Source: Bog-756 sp963828385
GTDB taxonomy: Bacteria > Actinomycetota > Acidimicrobiia > Acidimicrobiales > RAAP-2
Direction: 5' to 3'
Length of the DNA: 64,000 nucleotides
Assembly (NCBI GenBank): GCA_963828385.1
Contig: CAWHEF010000002.1
Coordinates: 2,108,001 to 2,172,000, forward strand
Every line of letters starts with the position of its first letter. Position 1 is the first letter of the stretch. A program made the translations under genes and the position numbers. Below the pieces are notes generated by a model that was not told where the DNA came from, searched no databases, and saw only the letters and a program-made list of their open reading frames with translations. Below, one piece after another: positions 15,863 to 25,039 of the stretch.

Positions 15863-16996
15863 TCACGGGATGCTCGGGTTCAGCCACGGCTCGACGGCGG
15901 CGAGGACGGCCCCGGAGGGTTCGGGGGCGATCTGGCTCCAGTCCCCGACCCCCGGCGACCAGTAGTTGGAGAAGGCAGAGGCGTACCAGCCAGAGAGGAA
16001 CCCCTGCTCGGCGCAGTCGCAGTCGGGCGCCCAGCTGGCGGGGTGGATGCCGAGGATGTTCTCGATGGCCGTCTCGCCCCCTTGGGGATAGACGGCGGCG
16101 GCGTCCACCTCGTGGCCGATCTCGAATGCGGTGATGCCGGCCAGCTCGTCGACGGTCTCACCCGGATAGACGTAGAGGACCGACGTGCCCCCGGCACTCC
16201 CCCAGGTGAAGGTGGTGTTGCCGTAGAAGCCGGCGGAGGGGGCGTCGGAGATGGGGAGGAACTGGATGCTGTACCCGGGGATGTTCTGCCACGGGTACCG
16301 CACGAGGGCGAGCGCCGCCGCTCCCATCTGGTCGGGGGTGAGGTCCGCGGTGCTCGGAGGGGCGGGCGCCGGAGCCGGTGCGGAAGCCACCGCGGCCGGG
16401 GCCACCGCGGCCGGGGCCGCCGGTGCCGGCGGGGCGACGGTGGTCGGAGTCGTCGTCGTCGGGGCGGGAACGGCGGCAGCGTGGGCCGGGGCCGGCCTGG
16501 ATTTGTGCGGATCGATCGCCGTCGGCGACAGCACGGGACGGAGGAAGGGGTTGGCGTCGGCGTTCGACGCCGCCGAAGGGACCGTGAGCGTCGAAGAGGC
16601 CGCCGGCTCGGTCGATCCGGCATTGACGGCGACGAGGGCGGCGGTCACCGCCAGCACCAAGAGGAGCACCACCAAGGCCGCCAGGCGGTGGAGCCGGCGG
16701 CGGTGGTCGAACGTGGCCCGGCGCAGTCGGGCACGGGCACCGGCGGCCCGGCGCTCGGCGCCGATGTAGCCGGGGGTGAGGACGAGGTTGGGCTCGTCGA
16801 GATCGGCCAACAGGTCGGCCGGCGCCTCGGGGACATCGGGAAGGGTCGGTGCCTCGGTGATCACCTCGGCGTCGATCACCTGTCCTTCACCGTCGTCACC
16901 GGCCGGGCCGAACAGCGACTCCCAGGGCGAGGCCGACGGAGATCCGGAGCCAGTAGGTGCAGGCGGCGCCGTGGGTTCGAAGGTCGTCCGAGCCAT
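15863..16996 (-). CDS. membrane-anchored extracytoplasmic protein with degenerate metallopeptidase-like motif
   Basis: A 377-residue protein. Residues 1-100 are cytoplasmic and acidic then basic, one transmembrane helix (LAALVVLLLVLAVTAALVAV) lies near residues 104-124, and an Ala/Pro/Thr-rich linker runs to about residue 215. The external domain (DLTPDQMGAAALALVRYPWQ...) has a segment AFEIGHEVDAAAVYPQGGE. This resembles the H-E-I-G-H zinc site of secreted peptidase-like proteins, but the first His is Phe, so catalysis is doubtful. Cysteines occur as CDC. No family name can be given. It lies between two glycosyltransferase genes and probably acts outside the membrane. Confidence 0.75.
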   Translation of the reverse strand: MARTTFEPTAPPAPTGSGSPSASPWESLFGPAGDDGEGQVIDAEVITEAPTLPDVPEAPADLLADLDEPNLVLTPGYIGAERRAAGARARLRRATFDHRRRLHRLAALVVLLLVLAVTAALVAVNAGSTEPAASSTLTVPSAASNADANPFLRPVLSPTAIDPHKSRPAPAHAAAVPAPTTTTPTTVAPPAPAAPAAVAPAAVASAPAPAPAPPSTADLTPDQMGAAALALVRYPWQNIPGYSIQFLPISDAPSAGFYGNTTFTWGSAGGTSVLYVYPGETVDELAGITAFEIGHEVDAAAVYPQGGETAIENILGIHPASWAPDCDCAEQGFLSGWYASAFSNYWSPGVGDWSQIAPEPSGAVLAAVEPWLNPSIP

Positions 16997-17060
16997 ATCC
17001 CTTGATCGGCACGAGCGGAGCCGAGCTGAAGGGTGCGGATTGCCGGAGGGGTTCTGATCC

Positions 17061-18113
17061 TCAGACGGCGACGCCCAGGGATCGGTAGACGTCGGCGGTG
17101 CGCCGGGCCGTCTCGGCCCAGCTGAGCCGCCCGACGAGCTCCCGGCCCCGACAGGCGAGCTCCCTCCGCCTGGCGGCGTCGTTCACGAGCTCCGACAGCA
17201 CGGCGGCGAGCCCGACTTCGTCGCCGGGCCGGAACTGCTCAGCCCCGTCGGCCACGAGCTCGGTCACGGCCGGCACCGGCGTCGTGACCACCGGGGCACC
17301 GCACGCCATGGCTTCGAGCGGCGGGAGGCCGAATCCCTCGTACCGCGACGCGTACCCGACGACGGTGGCCGCACCGTAGAGGGCGGGCAGATCGCCCTCG
17401 GGGACCTTCCCTATCTCGACGGCGCCGGCCGGGGCATCGTGCCCCCACAGTCTGCGGCCGGTCAGGACCAGTGGAAGCCCGGCGGTCCGGCAGGCGGCGG
17501 ACAGTGTGGCGATGTCCTTGCGGGGCTCGATGTTGCCCACATGCAGCACGAACCGGCCGGGGAGCCGGTACCGGTCGCGCACGGCGATCACGTCGTCGTC
17601 GGCCGGCGGCGCCATGGAAGGGCTGGGCGCCGAGTGGACCACGACGGCGTCGCCGCCGATGAGGTGCCGCATGCGCTCGGCGGTGAACGCCGACACGGCC
17701 ACCACGGCGTCCGCCCGACGCAGCGAGTGCCGGAGGAGCCAACGCTCTCCCATTGCCCGATGCCGGGGAAAGGCCCACGGCGTGTCGAACACGGCGAGAT
17801 CGTGCACGGTCGAGACGGTCGGCGCCGAACGTCGAAACGGGAGGTCCACGTCGAGCCCGTGGACGAGGTCGGCGGGCCCGAGCCCGGCGGCCCCGGCGAT
17901 CGCCCGGCGCACGCCCGTCGCCGGTCGTTTCACCTTCGGGGTGACCCCCCTCGGCAGCCGAGCCGTCCCCTCCGGGCGAACGGCCGCCACCAGCTCGGCG
18001 TCGGCTTCGTCCACCATGTGGGCCAGCAGCTCGCCGATGTAGGTGCTGACCCCTCCACTCCCGGGATCGAGGGGAAGTGCGTTGTAGACGATGCGGGTCC
18101 GAGCCGTGCTCAC
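17061..18113 (-). CDS. family-4 glycosyltransferase (mannosyltransferase-like)
   Basis: A 350-residue GT4 protein starting with V-S-T-A-R-T-R-I-V-Y-N-A-L. It has the N-terminal loop 'GSGGVSTYIGELL', a linker at 'HVGNIEPRKDIATL', and the donor-site segment YASRYEGFGLPPLEAMACG with the E-x7-E pattern. The sequence style (TVSTVHDLAVF, SAFTAERMRHLIGGD) is that of mannosyl- or rhamnosyltransferases in polysaccharide loci; the sugar is not certain. GTG 18113 overlaps the stop of the upstream polymerase gene as GTGA, so the two are coupled. Confidence 0.92.
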   Translation of the reverse strand: MSTARTRIVYNALPLDPGSGGVSTYIGELLAHMVDEADAELVAAVRPEGTARLPRGVTPKVKRPATGVRRAIAGAAGLGPADLVHGLDVDLPFRRSAPTVSTVHDLAVFDTPWAFPRHRAMGERWLLRHSLRRADAVVAVSAFTAERMRHLIGGDAVVVHSAPSPSMAPPADDDVIAVRDRYRLPGRFVLHVGNIEPRKDIATLSAACRTAGLPLVLTGRRLWGHDAPAGAVEIGKVPEGDLPALYGAATVVGYASRYEGFGLPPLEAMACGAPVVTTPVPAVTELVADGAEQFRPGDEVGLAAVLSELVNDAARRRELACRGRELVGRLSWAETARRTADVYRSLGVAV

Positions 18114-19589
18114 CGCCCGATCGAGACCGGGGCGCGATCTCGTGGGCGCTGCCCCCGCTCGACGGCGGTCCGAATCCCCGTTCCGGGGTCGGCTCCGTGA
18201 CGGTTGAGGTCGGCCATCCCGAGCGACATGCCGGCAACGACGAAGGGGACGACCGAGGAGGCGCCGATCCAGAAGATGTCGAACAGCCCGTCCAGGTAGT
18301 GAGCCGAGAGGACGACGAGACCTAGGGTCCCGAAGCGGTAGGGCAGCCTGGCCAGAGTGCGAAGGGTGGCGAAGACGAAGTAGAAGAAGGCCGCCGATCC
18401 GACGATTCCGGTGGACGAGAGGTTGTCGACCAGCACGTTGGGAGGCGCTGTCACCGTGATGTACTGAGGAAGGTTGTAGAACCTCATCCCCTCGCCGAGG
18501 ATCGGGCTGAGATGGTAGACGTGGAGCGCCGCGCTCGATCTGGCTCACCCGCGCCGCCACCGAGTTGAACTTCGGATTGTTCCGCGCGTTATAGATGAAG
18601 CTCTCGTAGAGGGCCGCTGCCACCGGTATCGCCGCCAACACCAAGATCTTCGAGCGGCCGCGTAGGTCCGGGTTGAGGACGAGAAGAAGTGCCAGTCCGA
18701 GGATCAGCACGATGATGGCCTGGCGCGACTGGGATGCCAGCAGCCCGAGGATGCAGATCACGCTGTAGACACGGACCTCCCTACGCCCGAGTCCCATCCA
18801 CGACGGGCTGATCACGGCCACCAGGATGGCGATGAGCATGATGGTTCCGATGGCGTTCTTCTGGTAGGCGCCCCACTGGGCGGGGGCGAAGCCCCCCTTG
18901 GCCGAGTTACCGATGGCGATCAAGGCGATGAGGGATGCACCCCACAGGTACAGGCGCACCGCTTGGCGGGTACGGCCGTAGGTGGCGATGACCCAGCCGA
19001 CGAGGACGCTGCCGCCGAGGTAGGACCAGCGGTGGAACCACTCGACGATGTCGTAGCGGAAGGGGTGGGCCAGGACCACCAGGATCAATACGGCCTGGAA
19101 CCAGACGATCCCGGACAGGAATTGCTTGAGTGACGGCGCCTGACTCCAGCGCACGAAGAAGAGGGCGACGATGGCGCCGATGAGGACGAACCCGTCGGCC
19201 CCGCTCAAGTTGGTGCCGGAGCCCCCCACACGTTCGATGAGCAGGGCTCCCGGAAGGGCGATGACGACGACCAGAAGGGGATCGACGACCAGCACACCGG
19301 CGGCGAAGATGACGCCGGCGAGGGCCAGTCCGAGTGTCTTGCCGTGGGCGACGCCGGCACCCACCCCGGCGGCGATGACGATCGCCAGCAGCCACGCCAC
19401 CACCACCCCGGCCGGTAGCCGGCGGGCTCGTCGTTCCAGGCGCGATCCGAATCGGGTCGACCACGTCCCCGGGCTCCCCCAGGACTCCGGTTCGTCGAGG
19501 GCCGGGGTGGCGGCCACCGCCGTCCGCCCGGGGCCCGGGGTTCCGGTGGGATCGGCTCCGCCGTCGGGATCGGTCACGTGGTCTGTCAT
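18110..19589 (-). pseudogene. Wzy/O-antigen ligase-like polysaccharide polymerase, one frameshift
   Basis: Starting from ATG 19589 the minus strand encodes a protein with about ten hydrophobic segments, among them 'LPAGVVVAWLLAIVIAAGVGA' and 'VYSVICILGLLAS' followed by the periplasmic loop 'SQSRQAIIVLILGLALLLVL'. This is typical of Wzy/WaaL polymerases. Near 18525-18537 the frame breaks just after V-S-Q-I-E-R. Removing one base continues as A-L-H-V-Y-H-L-S-P-I-L-G-E-G-M-R and leads in frame to the stop at 18110 with further membrane helices (FFYFVFATLRTLARL, VVLSAHYLDGLFDIFW). The repaired protein is about 492 residues. It would polymerise lipid-linked repeat units at the outer face of the membrane. 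Confidence 0.8.
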
Positions 19590-20179
19590 GGTCCTCGTCG
19601 GCTCACCGAGGGAGCCGGTCTGGGCTCCCGGACGCGGGCGGACATGAGTCCGTATCGGCTGACGCGGGCGCGACCTGTTGGGCCGGCCCCAGTCCCGCCT
19701 TCTCCGGGCAGCGCTTGCCGGGTACCGTCGTCCCTGGTCCAGGTCGTCCTGACCAGGGCATCCGGGCCGTCGCCCCTGCCTCCTCGGTGCCCCCTGGGCG
19801 GCCCGTCCGGGCACCTCCCGTCCTGTCGCCCTCGGCCCGGGGCCCGACCTCAAGATCTGCTGCCATCGTGACGACGCAATTGGTGCGACCGCGCACCGGC
19901 GCCGGCAGGTTGATGAGGGAGGAGCAAGGAAAAGCCGGTGGCACGCACCACTACGATTGCACAATGATCGTCGGCGCATGAAGGTCGGCGAATGACGAGG
20001 GTCCATACGAAGATGGGGACCAGGACACCGACCCATGATCTGCAGGGAGTCGGCCGGGGTCCGGTGAGGTTCCAGAATGCGTCGGGGCCAACGGGACTGC
20101 ATGCAGACCGGAGGGGCCGGTTGGGGCCTATCCTCGTGCTCCCGGGGAGCACTTCGGCCGCAGACGAATCGAGCATCCA
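19590..20179 (+). other. 590-nt divergent intergenic region of the polysaccharide locus
   Basis: Lies between the divergently transcribed polymerase (minus) and Wzz/BY-kinase (plus) genes, so it should hold both promoters. The half next to the polymerase is extremely GC-rich. A less GC-rich stretch at about 19905-19990 (around 'ctacgattgcacaatgatcg') is the likeliest promoter zone for the plus-strand gene. I find no convincing protein, riboswitch or repeat. Short open frames here have no recognisable features. Confidence 0.4.
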
Positions 20180-21857
20180 TTGACGTTCAACGAGTTCCTC
20201 TCCATCCTGTGGCGGCGCAAACTGACCATCGCCATCTGCGTCGTGGTCGCACTGGTGGGGGCCCTCGCATACTCGAAGCTGCAGTCGAAGAGCTACCAGT
20301 CGACGACGCTCGTCCAAGTGTCGAACACCCCGAGCGCGAGCAGCGCGGTCGGGGCAGGCTTCCGGTACCCAGCTCGTCACCCTTCCCGACCCGGTCCAGG
20401 TCCTCAACAGCACGGCAGTCCAGAACGCTGCGGCGAGGATCCTGAAAGATCCGGACGTGTCGGCGGTCGCATCCGAGGTCACCGGCACCGTCAACACCAC
20501 CCCGGGGGCGACGAGCACGACCACTGGTGCTATCACCATCACCTCGACAGCCAGCGATCCGGCCCAGGCTCAGGCTGTCGCCGCGGCCTACGCGCAGGCG
20601 TTCATCAACCAGACCGAGGCCACGGTGCAGTCCCAGGTCAACAAGATCGCCGACTCCATGGCGTCGATCAGCCAGCAGATCAGCACGCTGCAGTCACAAC
20701 CCTCCTCGACGGTGACGACGGCGAAGATCCAGGGTCTGACCACGACGCTCGGTACGCTCCAGACCGAGCAGACCACGATCTTGACCGGTGAGCCCTATGC
20801 CACGGTCGAGGTCGCCGCCAACTTCCCGACGGCCCCGACCGGATTGAGCGGGTCGAAGCTGGCGGCAATCGGGATCGTCGCCGGGCTGATCGTCGGGTGC
20901 GGTGTCGCCCTCGGCCGTGAGCGCTTCGATACCCGGCTCAGGACGACCTGGGGCGTGGAGGAGATCACCGAGTCCCCTGTCCTGGCCGAGCTTCCCCTGG
21001 ACGATGACGTCCGTTCCGGCAAGGTCTCGATCGCCCTCGTGCAGGCACCCCACTCGCCCATGTCCGAGGCGCTCCGGGAGCTTCGCACCAGCTTGCGGGT
21101 TCTCCTCGACGATGTCCCCTGCCCGTTGATCGTGGTGACCAGTCCTGAAGCAGGAGACGGCAAGACGTTCATCACCGCCAACCTCGCAGCGTCGTGGGCG
21201 CTGAGCGGCAACAAGGTCATCGTCGTCTCAGCCGACTTCCGTCGCCCCCGCTTGGAGGAGCTGCTCGGCGTCGAGGCTTCAGGTCTGCCCGGCCTCTCCG
21301 ACCTCATCGTGTCGAACTGGAAGCAACCCGAACACGGCACCGTGACCCCCGACGGGGTCGAGCGCACGACCAGGGACCGCGACCGGACCGGCGGGCGGGT
21401 GCCACAACGCCATCCCGAGGAAAGCAGTTCTCGCCGCTCATCGTCCCGGCCGGCCGGGAGCGTCGAAGGTCGACCGGACAGCTCGTCGGTGAGCTCGGTG
21501 CTCCTCGACGGTGGCACGTACGGGCTCCAGGTGCTCCCAGCGGGCACCCGGCTCGAGGATCCGGCCGAGCTGTTCGGGAGCCCCGGGATACGGCCCGTCC
21601 TCGACCAGCTTCCGCTCCTGGCAGATGTGGTGCTGTTCGACTCGCCGCCGGTCCTGGCCGTGCCGGACACGGCGATCCTCGGCGGTTTGGCCACCGGCTC
21701 TGTCGTCGTCGCCTCCCAGGGCAGGACGGAGCGGACCGGCCTCGAACGGACCATCCACCGACTGGAGGCCACCCACTGCAGCGTGCTCGGCGTGGCCGTC
21801 AACCGAACCCGCCGTTCGACGCCTGACAGGTACCAGGCCTACGCCTATCAGGAATGA
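20180..21857 (+). pseudogene. Wzz/BY-kinase chain-length and tyrosine-kinase protein, one frameshift
   Basis: From TTG 20180: a Wzz N-terminus (FNEFLSILWRRKLTIAICVVVALVG, first membrane helix). Near 20359-20361 one extra base shifts the frame; removing it gives S-G-T-Q-L-V-T-L-P-D-P-V-Q-V-L-N. The next frame continues through the periplasmic Wzz domain, a second helix (LAAIGIVAGLIVGCGVALG) and a cytoplasmic kinase. Walker A is SPEAGDGKTF, Walker A' is VVSADFRRPRL and Walker B is DVVLFDSPPVLAV. Tyrosines in 'DRYQAYAYQE' form a short C-terminal cluster. An Arg/Ser-rich insert of about 60 residues (21350-21500) separates A' from B. It would control polysaccharide chain length by autophosphorylation. 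Confidence 0.85.
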
Positions 21858-21905
21858 CAGCGGCAGTGCCCCGGCCTCACCCGGTCAACGGCACTCCACC
21901 CGGCT

Positions 21906-23084
21906 CTACCCCGCTACACCCGCCTCGTCGTCGGTGGCCGCCCGGTAGAGGGCGAGCTGCTCGTCGGCTACCGCCTCCCACGAGTACCGGGCCGCCTCGG
22001 CGATGCCCGACGCACGGGCCTTCTCCCACACGCCTGGCTCGTCGACGAGACGCCCGAGCGCGGCGGCCAGCGCGCCGGCGTCACCGGGCGGCACGAGGAG
22101 GGCGTGCTCGGCCACGACGTCGGGCAGGGAGCCACTGGCCGAGGCGACCACAGGGACCCCCGACGCCCCAGCCTCCACCACAACCCGTCCGAACTGCTCG
22201 ATCCAGCCCGGCATGGTGAGCGATGGGACCGCCAGCACGTCGAACGTGCGGTAGACCTCGGGCATGGTGTCCTCGGCGACGAACCCGTGGAACGTGACCC
22301 GGTCTTCGATCCCGAGCACCACGGCCTCGTTCCGGAGTTCCTCGGCCTCTGGTCCGTCTCCATAGATCTCGAGGACGAACCGCCGGTCCGATACCGCCGC
22401 CTGGAGCAGGACACCGACACCCTTGTGTGGGATGAGGCGGCCCACGAACCCGATCCGCAGGACTTCTGTGGGGACCGACCGCTCCTCGACCGTGTAGCGG
22501 CTGGTGTCGAGACCCAACGGCAACAGGGTCCAGGCTCCGACCAGACCCTTGTCCCGAAGGATCCGACCCGCCTCCGTGTTGCAGGTATAGGCACCTGCCG
22601 CCTGGGCGAGGGCGGCGCGTTCGATCAAGCGGAAGGGCAGCGGATACCGCTTGGGCAGGTTCTGGGCCGAGGCCACCACGAACGGCACACGGGACCGACG
22701 GAGCCGGCGCAGCACCAGCACCTCTCCCATTGCCAAACCGAAGGGTTCTTCGTGGAGGTCGATCAGATCCCACTGGCGAGCACCGAGCAGCCGCCACAGG
22801 GGTCGGGGATCGTAGAGGAAGAGGTTCGGATGGCGGCCGATCGTCTTGACCGGTACCACGAAGTCGTCCTGTCCCGGTTCGCAGGCGACCATCGAACCGC
22901 CCTCCTCCCATCGCTGGGCCGTGATCAAGGTGAGATCACAGCCCCGCTTCCGGAGCTCGCGCTCGCGCTGACGCCAGCCGGTGACCACCCCGCTGTGGGA
23001 GATTCGGAGCACCCGCAGGGGCCCCCGTGCCCGTGGGCCATCGGCACCGGGGGACGGTGCCCGCTGTCGGAGCCGGGGGGTCAT
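21906..23084 (-). CDS. family-4 glycosyltransferase
   Basis: A 392-residue GT4 enzyme. The acceptor-side start is LRVLRISHSGVVTGWRQRE, the donor domain has LRIGFVGRLIPHKGVGVLL, and the nucleotide-sugar segment is 'PGWIEQFGRVVVEAGASGVPV'. The shape recalls transferases that work on lipid-linked sugars in exopolysaccharide loci. The start lies one base after the stop of the DUF4012 gene, so the two are one transcription unit. It is convergent with the Wzz/BY-kinase gene. Confidence 0.9.
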   Translation of the reverse strand: MTPRLRQRAPSPGADGPRARGPLRVLRISHSGVVTGWRQRERELRKRGCDLTLITAQRWEEGGSMVACEPGQDDFVVPVKTIGRHPNLFLYDPRPLWRLLGARQWDLIDLHEEPFGLAMGEVLVLRRLRRSRVPFVVASAQNLPKRYPLPFRLIERAALAQAAGAYTCNTEAGRILRDKGLVGAWTLLPLGLDTSRYTVEERSVPTEVLRIGFVGRLIPHKGVGVLLQAAVSDRRFVLEIYGDGPEAEELRNEAVVLGIEDRVTFHGFVAEDTMPEVYRTFDVLAVPSLTMPGWIEQFGRVVVEAGASGVPVVASASGSLPDVVAEHALLVPPGDAGALAAALGRLVDEPGVWEKARASGIAEAARYSWEAVADEQLALYRAATDDEAGVAG

Positions 23085-23085
23085 C

Positions 23086-24840
23086 TCACCACCGGATGGT
23101 CCGGGAGGTGTCGTCGGTGAACGATTGGCCGTTGGCCGTCCAGGACTCCGGCGGGATCCTGGCCGACGGGAAGACGGTCATCTCGCCGTGGGTTCCCGGC
23201 AGTCGGTAGCGGACGACCACGGTGGATCGGGCTCCTTCGGCGACGGTGAGGGGCGCGGCCACCACGCCCGTCGGGCCGTCCGGCCCCAGAACGGCCAGCG
23301 GGCCCGCCCCGGTCATCGAGACCCTCATCGCAGCACCCGGAACGTTGGCCGTCACCATGCCCGTGTAGCCGCCGTAGCTCACGTCTACCCCGGGGAAGGG
23401 CCCGGCGATGAACTGCGACTGACCGGGCGGCGTGTTGTTGACCACGTCGATGCGCATGGTCACCTGGGTGGTCGAGCCCGAAGGCGTCGTCGTGACCCCG
23501 ACGTGCACCGGCACGTACTGATCGAGCTTGTTCCCTCCCAAATTGACGAGCGATACCCCGACGGAGCGGTACGTGAGGCTTCCGCTCACCCCACTCCTCG
23601 TCCAAACCGCCTGGTTCTCCGGACTCTTCGACCAAAGCATCAGGTGGCGGCCCGAGACGGCGCTCGAGAGTGCCGTCGCCAGAGTACGCAGGTTGGCGTT
23701 CTCGCTCTGGAGCTGGTCGAGCACGACATGGGTCAGCGTTCCGAGCGCGTCCTGACGCTGGGCGGAATCGGCCGTGTCGCTCAAGCCCGAATACTGGTCG
23801 TGCAGCAGGTAGGAGATGACGTTGCCCGAGTCGATCGTCTGCCCGTTCACGACGACCGGCCCGGTGGCCACCAGCATCTGCTGGACGGCTACGGCGTCGA
23901 GTGCGATCACGCCGTCGACGGGCTGGCCGGTCAGCGATTCCCACATCTGCGCAGCCAGCGGGGCCGTCACGTTGAACTGGGGAGTGAGACCCAGGTTTCG
24001 CATGTCGAGGCTCGGGTTCAGCCACCCCCAGTTCCGCTCGAGATCGCCGGTCACCGGCACCGCTCCGATCGGCAGGGTGTGCGCACCCGAGGGCACCAGA
24101 TCTCCCACCTGCACCGAACCTCCGGACGTGGTGGCCACCCCCACATCGAGATAGGTCCCTCCGCCGTTACGCATCTCGGCATTGTTGGAAGCCAGCACGA
24201 GGTACGTCTGTGGTCCGGTGAGGATCTGGGCGGCAGCCGACGAAGCGGAGGCGGCGTTGGCCAACCTCGACCTTGCCTCGTCCAGCTGGTCCACGAACTG
24301 GTCGTGCTTGCGGGCCAGCGGGGCGACGAGGGCGGCCGACGGTCCTGTGTCGATGGCGTCCAGCTGGGCACGGGACGTGGCGGAGATGACGGCGAGCTGG
24401 GAGAGGGAGGCCACCCGTTCGGGACCGGCACCGTGGGGTTCGTTCAGGACATCGTGCACCCTCGTGAGGAACGTGGACCCGACGGCAGAGACGGTCTCGG
24501 CGGCACTGCTGAGCGCCCGGACGGACCGGAGCTGCCGGCCGACCACCGGGACGACGGTGATCGGCGAGAAGATGGGCGACGACAATGCTGATCGCGCACT
24601 GGCGAACTCCGACTGGGCGTGGTCGAGGGTCCGGACCGTTCCTTCCTCTGTGATGGCGCCCGGCGAGAGGTTCGACTTCACCTGCTGGAGGGCATCGAGA
24701 CCGTCCTGGTCATGGTGATAGGCGGACACCATGCCTGCTGCCAGCAGTCCGGCCCATGCCAGAACGACCACGATCAATCCGGCGAGGATCCACCGCCATC
24801 GGTGGCGGTGGCGCCGGCGAGGTGGGAGCGACGCGGTCAC
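23086..24840 (-). CDS. DUF4012 domain-containing membrane protein
   Basis: A basic N-terminal tail (PPRRRHRHRWRW) and one transmembrane helix (ILAGLIVVVLAWAGLLAAGMV) are followed by a large extracytoplasmic region of about 540 residues matching DUF4012. It has an early helical part (DALQQVKSNLSPGAI to SAAETVSAVG) and a later mixed part with 'YLVLASNNAEMRNGGGTYLD' and 'VIALDAVAVQQMLVATGPV'. The family is widespread in actinobacterial polysaccharide loci and has no established function. GTG 24840 (GAGG about 8 nt upstream) gives a compact start; the frame is open to 24963. It is coupled to the 21906-23084 glycosyltransferase. Confidence 0.88.
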   Translation of the reverse strand: MTASLPPRRRHRHRWRWILAGLIVVVLAWAGLLAAGMVSAYHHDQDGLDALQQVKSNLSPGAITEEGTVRTLDHAQSEFASARSALSSPIFSPITVVPVVGRQLRSVRALSSAAETVSAVGSTFLTRVHDVLNEPHGAGPERVASLSQLAVISATSRAQLDAIDTGPSAALVAPLARKHDQFVDQLDEARSRLANAASASSAAAQILTGPQTYLVLASNNAEMRNGGGTYLDVGVATTSGGSVQVGDLVPSGAHTLPIGAVPVTGDLERNWGWLNPSLDMRNLGLTPQFNVTAPLAAQMWESLTGQPVDGVIALDAVAVQQMLVATGPVVVNGQTIDSGNVISYLLHDQYSGLSDTADSAQRQDALGTLTHVVLDQLQSENANLRTLATALSSAVSGRHLMLWSKSPENQAVWTRSGVSGSLTYRSVGVSLVNLGGNKLDQYVPVHVGVTTTPSGSTTQVTMRIDVVNNTPPGQSQFIAGPFPGVDVSYGGYTGMVTANVPGAAMRVSMTGAGPLAVLGPDGPTGVVAAPLTVAEGARSTVVVRYRLPGTHGEMTVFPSARIPPESWTANGQSFTDDTSRTIRW

Positions 24841-25039
24841 CTGGCCTCGACGGGATGCCTCGCCTGCGTGGGGGCCCGAACCGCACGTGCCGACGGCACC
24901 TGTCCGGACCGAGCGGGTGGCACGCCGCGATGGTAACGGACGGATCGAAGAGGAGCCCGGCACTGCCGGAGGCGTCGGGGGGCGTCCACCGGCACGTGCG
25001 TGAACGCTGGCGTCGGGACTGTGCCACTACCATCGCACC

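Noticed and set aside
20340..20400. Programmed +1 frameshift in the Wzz gene
   Set aside because: No slippery sequence with a stimulatory structure or stop is seen; an indel is simpler given several similar breaks elsewhere.
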